A stretch of 64,000 bases of DNA, taken from JASLEW01 sp963732005. Lineage in GTDB: Bacteria; Acidobacteriota; Thermoanaerobaculia; Multivoradales; UBA5704. The stretch covers positions 1,364,001 through 1,428,000 of the forward strand of contig CAVSXT010000003.1 of the NCBI GenBank assembly GCA_963732005.1, read 5' to 3'. This document shows, one piece after another, positions 62,210 to 64,000 of the stretch. The notes under the pieces were generated by a model, which did no database searches, was not told the DNA's origin, and saw nothing but the letters and a program-made list of their open reading frames with translations. The position numbers were made by a program, and so were the translations under genes. How positions within the stretch are numbered: position 1 is the first letter of the stretch; each line of letters begins with the position of its first letter.

Positions 62210-63934
62210 TCAGCGCGGGTCTGGCCGGTACCCCGGGCCGTAGAGCGGCCGGCCGGGGCGGGCATCGGTGATCTTGCCGCCGTCCACCACCAGCTGGCCG
62301 TTGACCGCGACGTAGGGGATCCCCGCGCTGTAATGGAGCGGGTCGGTGTAGGTGGAAACGTCGCGCACCGTCGCGGGATCGAAGGCCACCAGGTCGGCGG
62401 CCATGCCGGCGCGCACGATGCCGCGGTCGGCGAGGCCCATGCGCGAAGCGGGCTGCGAGGTCATCTTGCGCACCGCCTCCTCGAGCGGCAGCAGGTGCTC
62501 GTCGCGCACGTAGTGGCCGAGGATGCGCGGCGCCGAGGCCCAGGCCCGAGGATGGGACTTCTCCTGGCCGAAGATGCCGTCCACGGCCTCGGCTCCCGAG
62601 TCGGTGCAGAGCGACACCAGGGGATGACGGAGCGCCGTGCGGACGTCGCGGTCGTCCATGATGAAGACGATGTTGGAGGTGTGGGCGCGGTCGGCGACCA
62701 CCAGGTCCATGATCACGTCCACCTCGTCCTTGCCCTCGGCCTGGGCGATATCGGCGATGGTCTTGCCCTCGTACTTCTTGAGCGCCGGATTGATCACCGT
62801 GGCGATCAGGATGCCCTTGCCGCCGCCGGCGCACTGGTACTGGTTCTCCCAGCTGCGGTCGTCGCGATGCAGCTCGGCGCGGACCCGCGCCCGCACCGCC
62901 GGATCCGCGAGGCGCTGGACCATCTTGTCGGGACCGCCGTCGCGCACCCAGAGCGGCAAATTGGCGTCGAGGCCGTTCTCGCCCGCCGTCCACGGGTACT
63001 GATTGGCGGCGACGTCGAGGCCCTCGGCGCGCGCCGCCTCGAGCCGCTGCAGCACGTGCGGCATCTGCCCCCACATGCCCTGGCAGGCGACCTTGAGGTG
63101 ATAGATCTGCGCCGGCAGCCGGGCCTCGCGGGCGATGCGGAAGACCTCGTCGAGGCTGGCGTCGATCTGGTACTGCTCGGAGCGCTGGTGGGTGATGTAG
63201 CTGCCGCCGTAGCGCGCCGCGACCTTGGCGAGAGCGATGATCTCCTCGGTCGAGGCGAAGCGGTCGGGCACGTACTGCAGCGAGGTGGAGACCCCGAAGG
63301 CGCCGTCCTCCATTGCCTCGGCGACCGCCTTTTCCATTGCCGCCAGCTCCGCCGGGGTGGCCGCGCGCTCGCTCTCGCCGATGACCAGGTTGCGCACCCC
63401 ACCGGCGCCGACGAAGGTGCCGAGATTGATCGCCGGGCGCGCCCGCAGGAAGGCCTGCCAGTACCCGCGCAGCGTCGTCCAGGTGGGCCGCACCCCGTAG
63501 TGCTCGAACTGCTCCTTGCCCTCGTCGAGCATGCGCTCGTCGAGCGGTGCGATCGAGCTCCCCTCGCCGGTGATCTCGGTGGTGATGCCCTGGGTGATCT
63601 TGCTGGCGGCGCGGTTGTCCACCAGCACGTTGTATTCGGACTGCCCGAGCATGTCGATGAAACCCGGCGTGATCACCAACTTTGCCGCGTCGATCCGCCG
63701 CCGCGCCCGTGCGGCCCCCAGCTGGCCGACCGCCGCGATGCGGTCGCCGGCGACGCAGACGTCGGCCCGGAACCAGGGCGCGCCGGTGCCGTCCACCACC
63801 CGGCCGCCGCTGAACAGCAGGTCGCAGTCCAGAGGCGCCGTGCCCGGCGAGGCTGCCCGGCTGGCCCCCGGCGAGGAGGCGGCGGCGAACAGGAGAAGGC
63901 AGCAGGCGAGAGCCGGTCGGCTGGCGCGGATCAT
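62210..63934 (-). CDS. D-aminoacylase-family amidohydrolase, exported, divergent metal site
   Basis: This 574-aa protein has a signal peptide (ALACCLLLFAAASSPGASRA). The amidohydrolase superfamily barrel of N-acyl-D-amino-acid deacylases follows (LLFSGGRVVDGTGAPWFRAD, SKITQGITTEITGEGSS, FGVSTSLQYVPDRFAS, ITHQRSE, LCTDSGA). The usual GFID(x)H.H metal motif reads GFIDMLGQSE, and the VGNCG-type Cys block reads ITGEG, so part of the canonical zinc site is altered. Substrate and activity are therefore uncertain. ATG 63934 is fixed by GGAGGTGACC directly upstream. It is convergent with the LuxE-like gene, 3 nt apart. Confidence 0.85.
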   Translation of the reverse strand: MIRASRPALACCLLLFAAASSPGASRAASPGTAPLDCDLLFSGGRVVDGTGAPWFRADVCVAGDRIAAVGQLGAARARRRIDAAKLVITPGFIDMLGQSEYNVLVDNRAASKITQGITTEITGEGSSIAPLDERMLDEGKEQFEHYGVRPTWTTLRGYWQAFLRARPAINLGTFVGAGGVRNLVIGESERAATPAELAAMEKAVAEAMEDGAFGVSTSLQYVPDRFASTEEIIALAKVAARYGGSYITHQRSEQYQIDASLDEVFRIAREARLPAQIYHLKVACQGMWGQMPHVLQRLEAARAEGLDVAANQYPWTAGENGLDANLPLWVRDGGPDKMVQRLADPAVRARVRAELHRDDRSWENQYQCAGGGKGILIATVINPALKKYEGKTIADIAQAEGKDEVDVIMDLVVADRAHTSNIVFIMDDRDVRTALRHPLVSLCTDSGAEAVDGIFGQEKSHPRAWASAPRILGHYVRDEHLLPLEEAVRKMTSQPASRMGLADRGIVRAGMAADLVAFDPATVRDVSTYTDPLHYSAGIPYVAVNGQLVVDGGKITDARPGRPLYGPGYRPDPR

Positions 63935-64000
63935 GGTCACCTCCAAGAAGTGCGGCCATTCTATGCGGGCAAGCCGCGTTTCCGGAGCCGCCGCGCGGGT

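Overview
The window is a high-GC (roughly 70 percent) bacterial chromosome segment with dense, often ATGA- or GTGA-overlapping genes. The cell is clearly diderm: it encodes an OMF-MFP-RND efflux pump, an EnvC-like LytM factor, Lol/FtsX-type ABC permeases and a periplasmic TesA-type esterase. An HspR-type regulator, DUF1844 and DUF4388 proteins, alkaline-phosphatase-superfamily proteins ending in a LRSLGYL-like tail, and TPR proteins linked to small secreted proteins together suggest Acidobacteriota, perhaps Thermoanaerobaculia. That placement is inference; no rRNA or tRNA gene was seen.

Layout. 1-6.6 kb: a partial winged-helix protein, a membrane AlkP-superfamily protein, then an envC-ctpA-yibQ-like envelope set whose first two members have lost their catalytic residues. 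6.6-10.6 kb: a ybbP/ybbA-type ABC transporter divergent from tesA, sharing start-codon bases. 10.5-16.2 kb: MazG, DUF1844, TPR membrane, DUF4388 and DoxX-like proteins. 16.2-19.1 kb: a heat-shock operon (dnaK, hsp20, hspR) with two one-base anomalies: dnaK is frameshifted, and hsp20 is fused in frame to hspR.

19.1-31.2 kb is an accessory island of visibly lower GC in its first part. It holds five tandem secreted Ig-like/HEAT-like paralogs, one remnant paralog, a complete IS630-family element with a TA target duplication, a second copy of the hspR 3' end, and two large head-to-head multidomain surface proteins, neither with a visible signal peptide. 31.2-37.2 kb: a Tat-exported vanadium haloperoxidase, a DnaC-like ATPase, a SPOR-SpoIID lipoprotein and PyrF. 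37.2-44.3 kb, read leftward: a CsoR/FrmR-like repressor, a receiver protein, an unknown protein, then OMF-MFP-RND and pyrF, plausibly one long transcription unit.

44.5-47.6 kb: a nucleotidyltransferase/RibD-C pair convergent with a TrpD-like/unknown pair. 47.7-50.9 kb: an XRE regulator, an exported 95-aa microprotein, a TPR protein with a cysteine-rich N-terminus and a second helix-turn-helix protein. This is my best candidate for an undescribed (possibly peptide-TPR signalling) system. 51-54.7 kb: acyl-CoA dehydrogenase, MeaB GTPase, methylmalonyl-CoA epimerase and a small unknown protein form a propionyl/branched-chain acyl-CoA operon. 54.8-59.2 kb: membrane protein, DAHP synthase, CarA, LolC/E-type permease. 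59.3-64 kb: a sigma factor/anti-sigma-like/CnrX-like trio, a LuxE-type acyl-protein synthetase and a divergent D-aminoacylase-family protein.

Two sequence-level themes recur. Several transcription units begin with a TANNNT hexamer ending about 6-8 nt before the start codon, which suggests leaderless mRNAs. Short tandem repeats of 9-bp units occur in and between genes.
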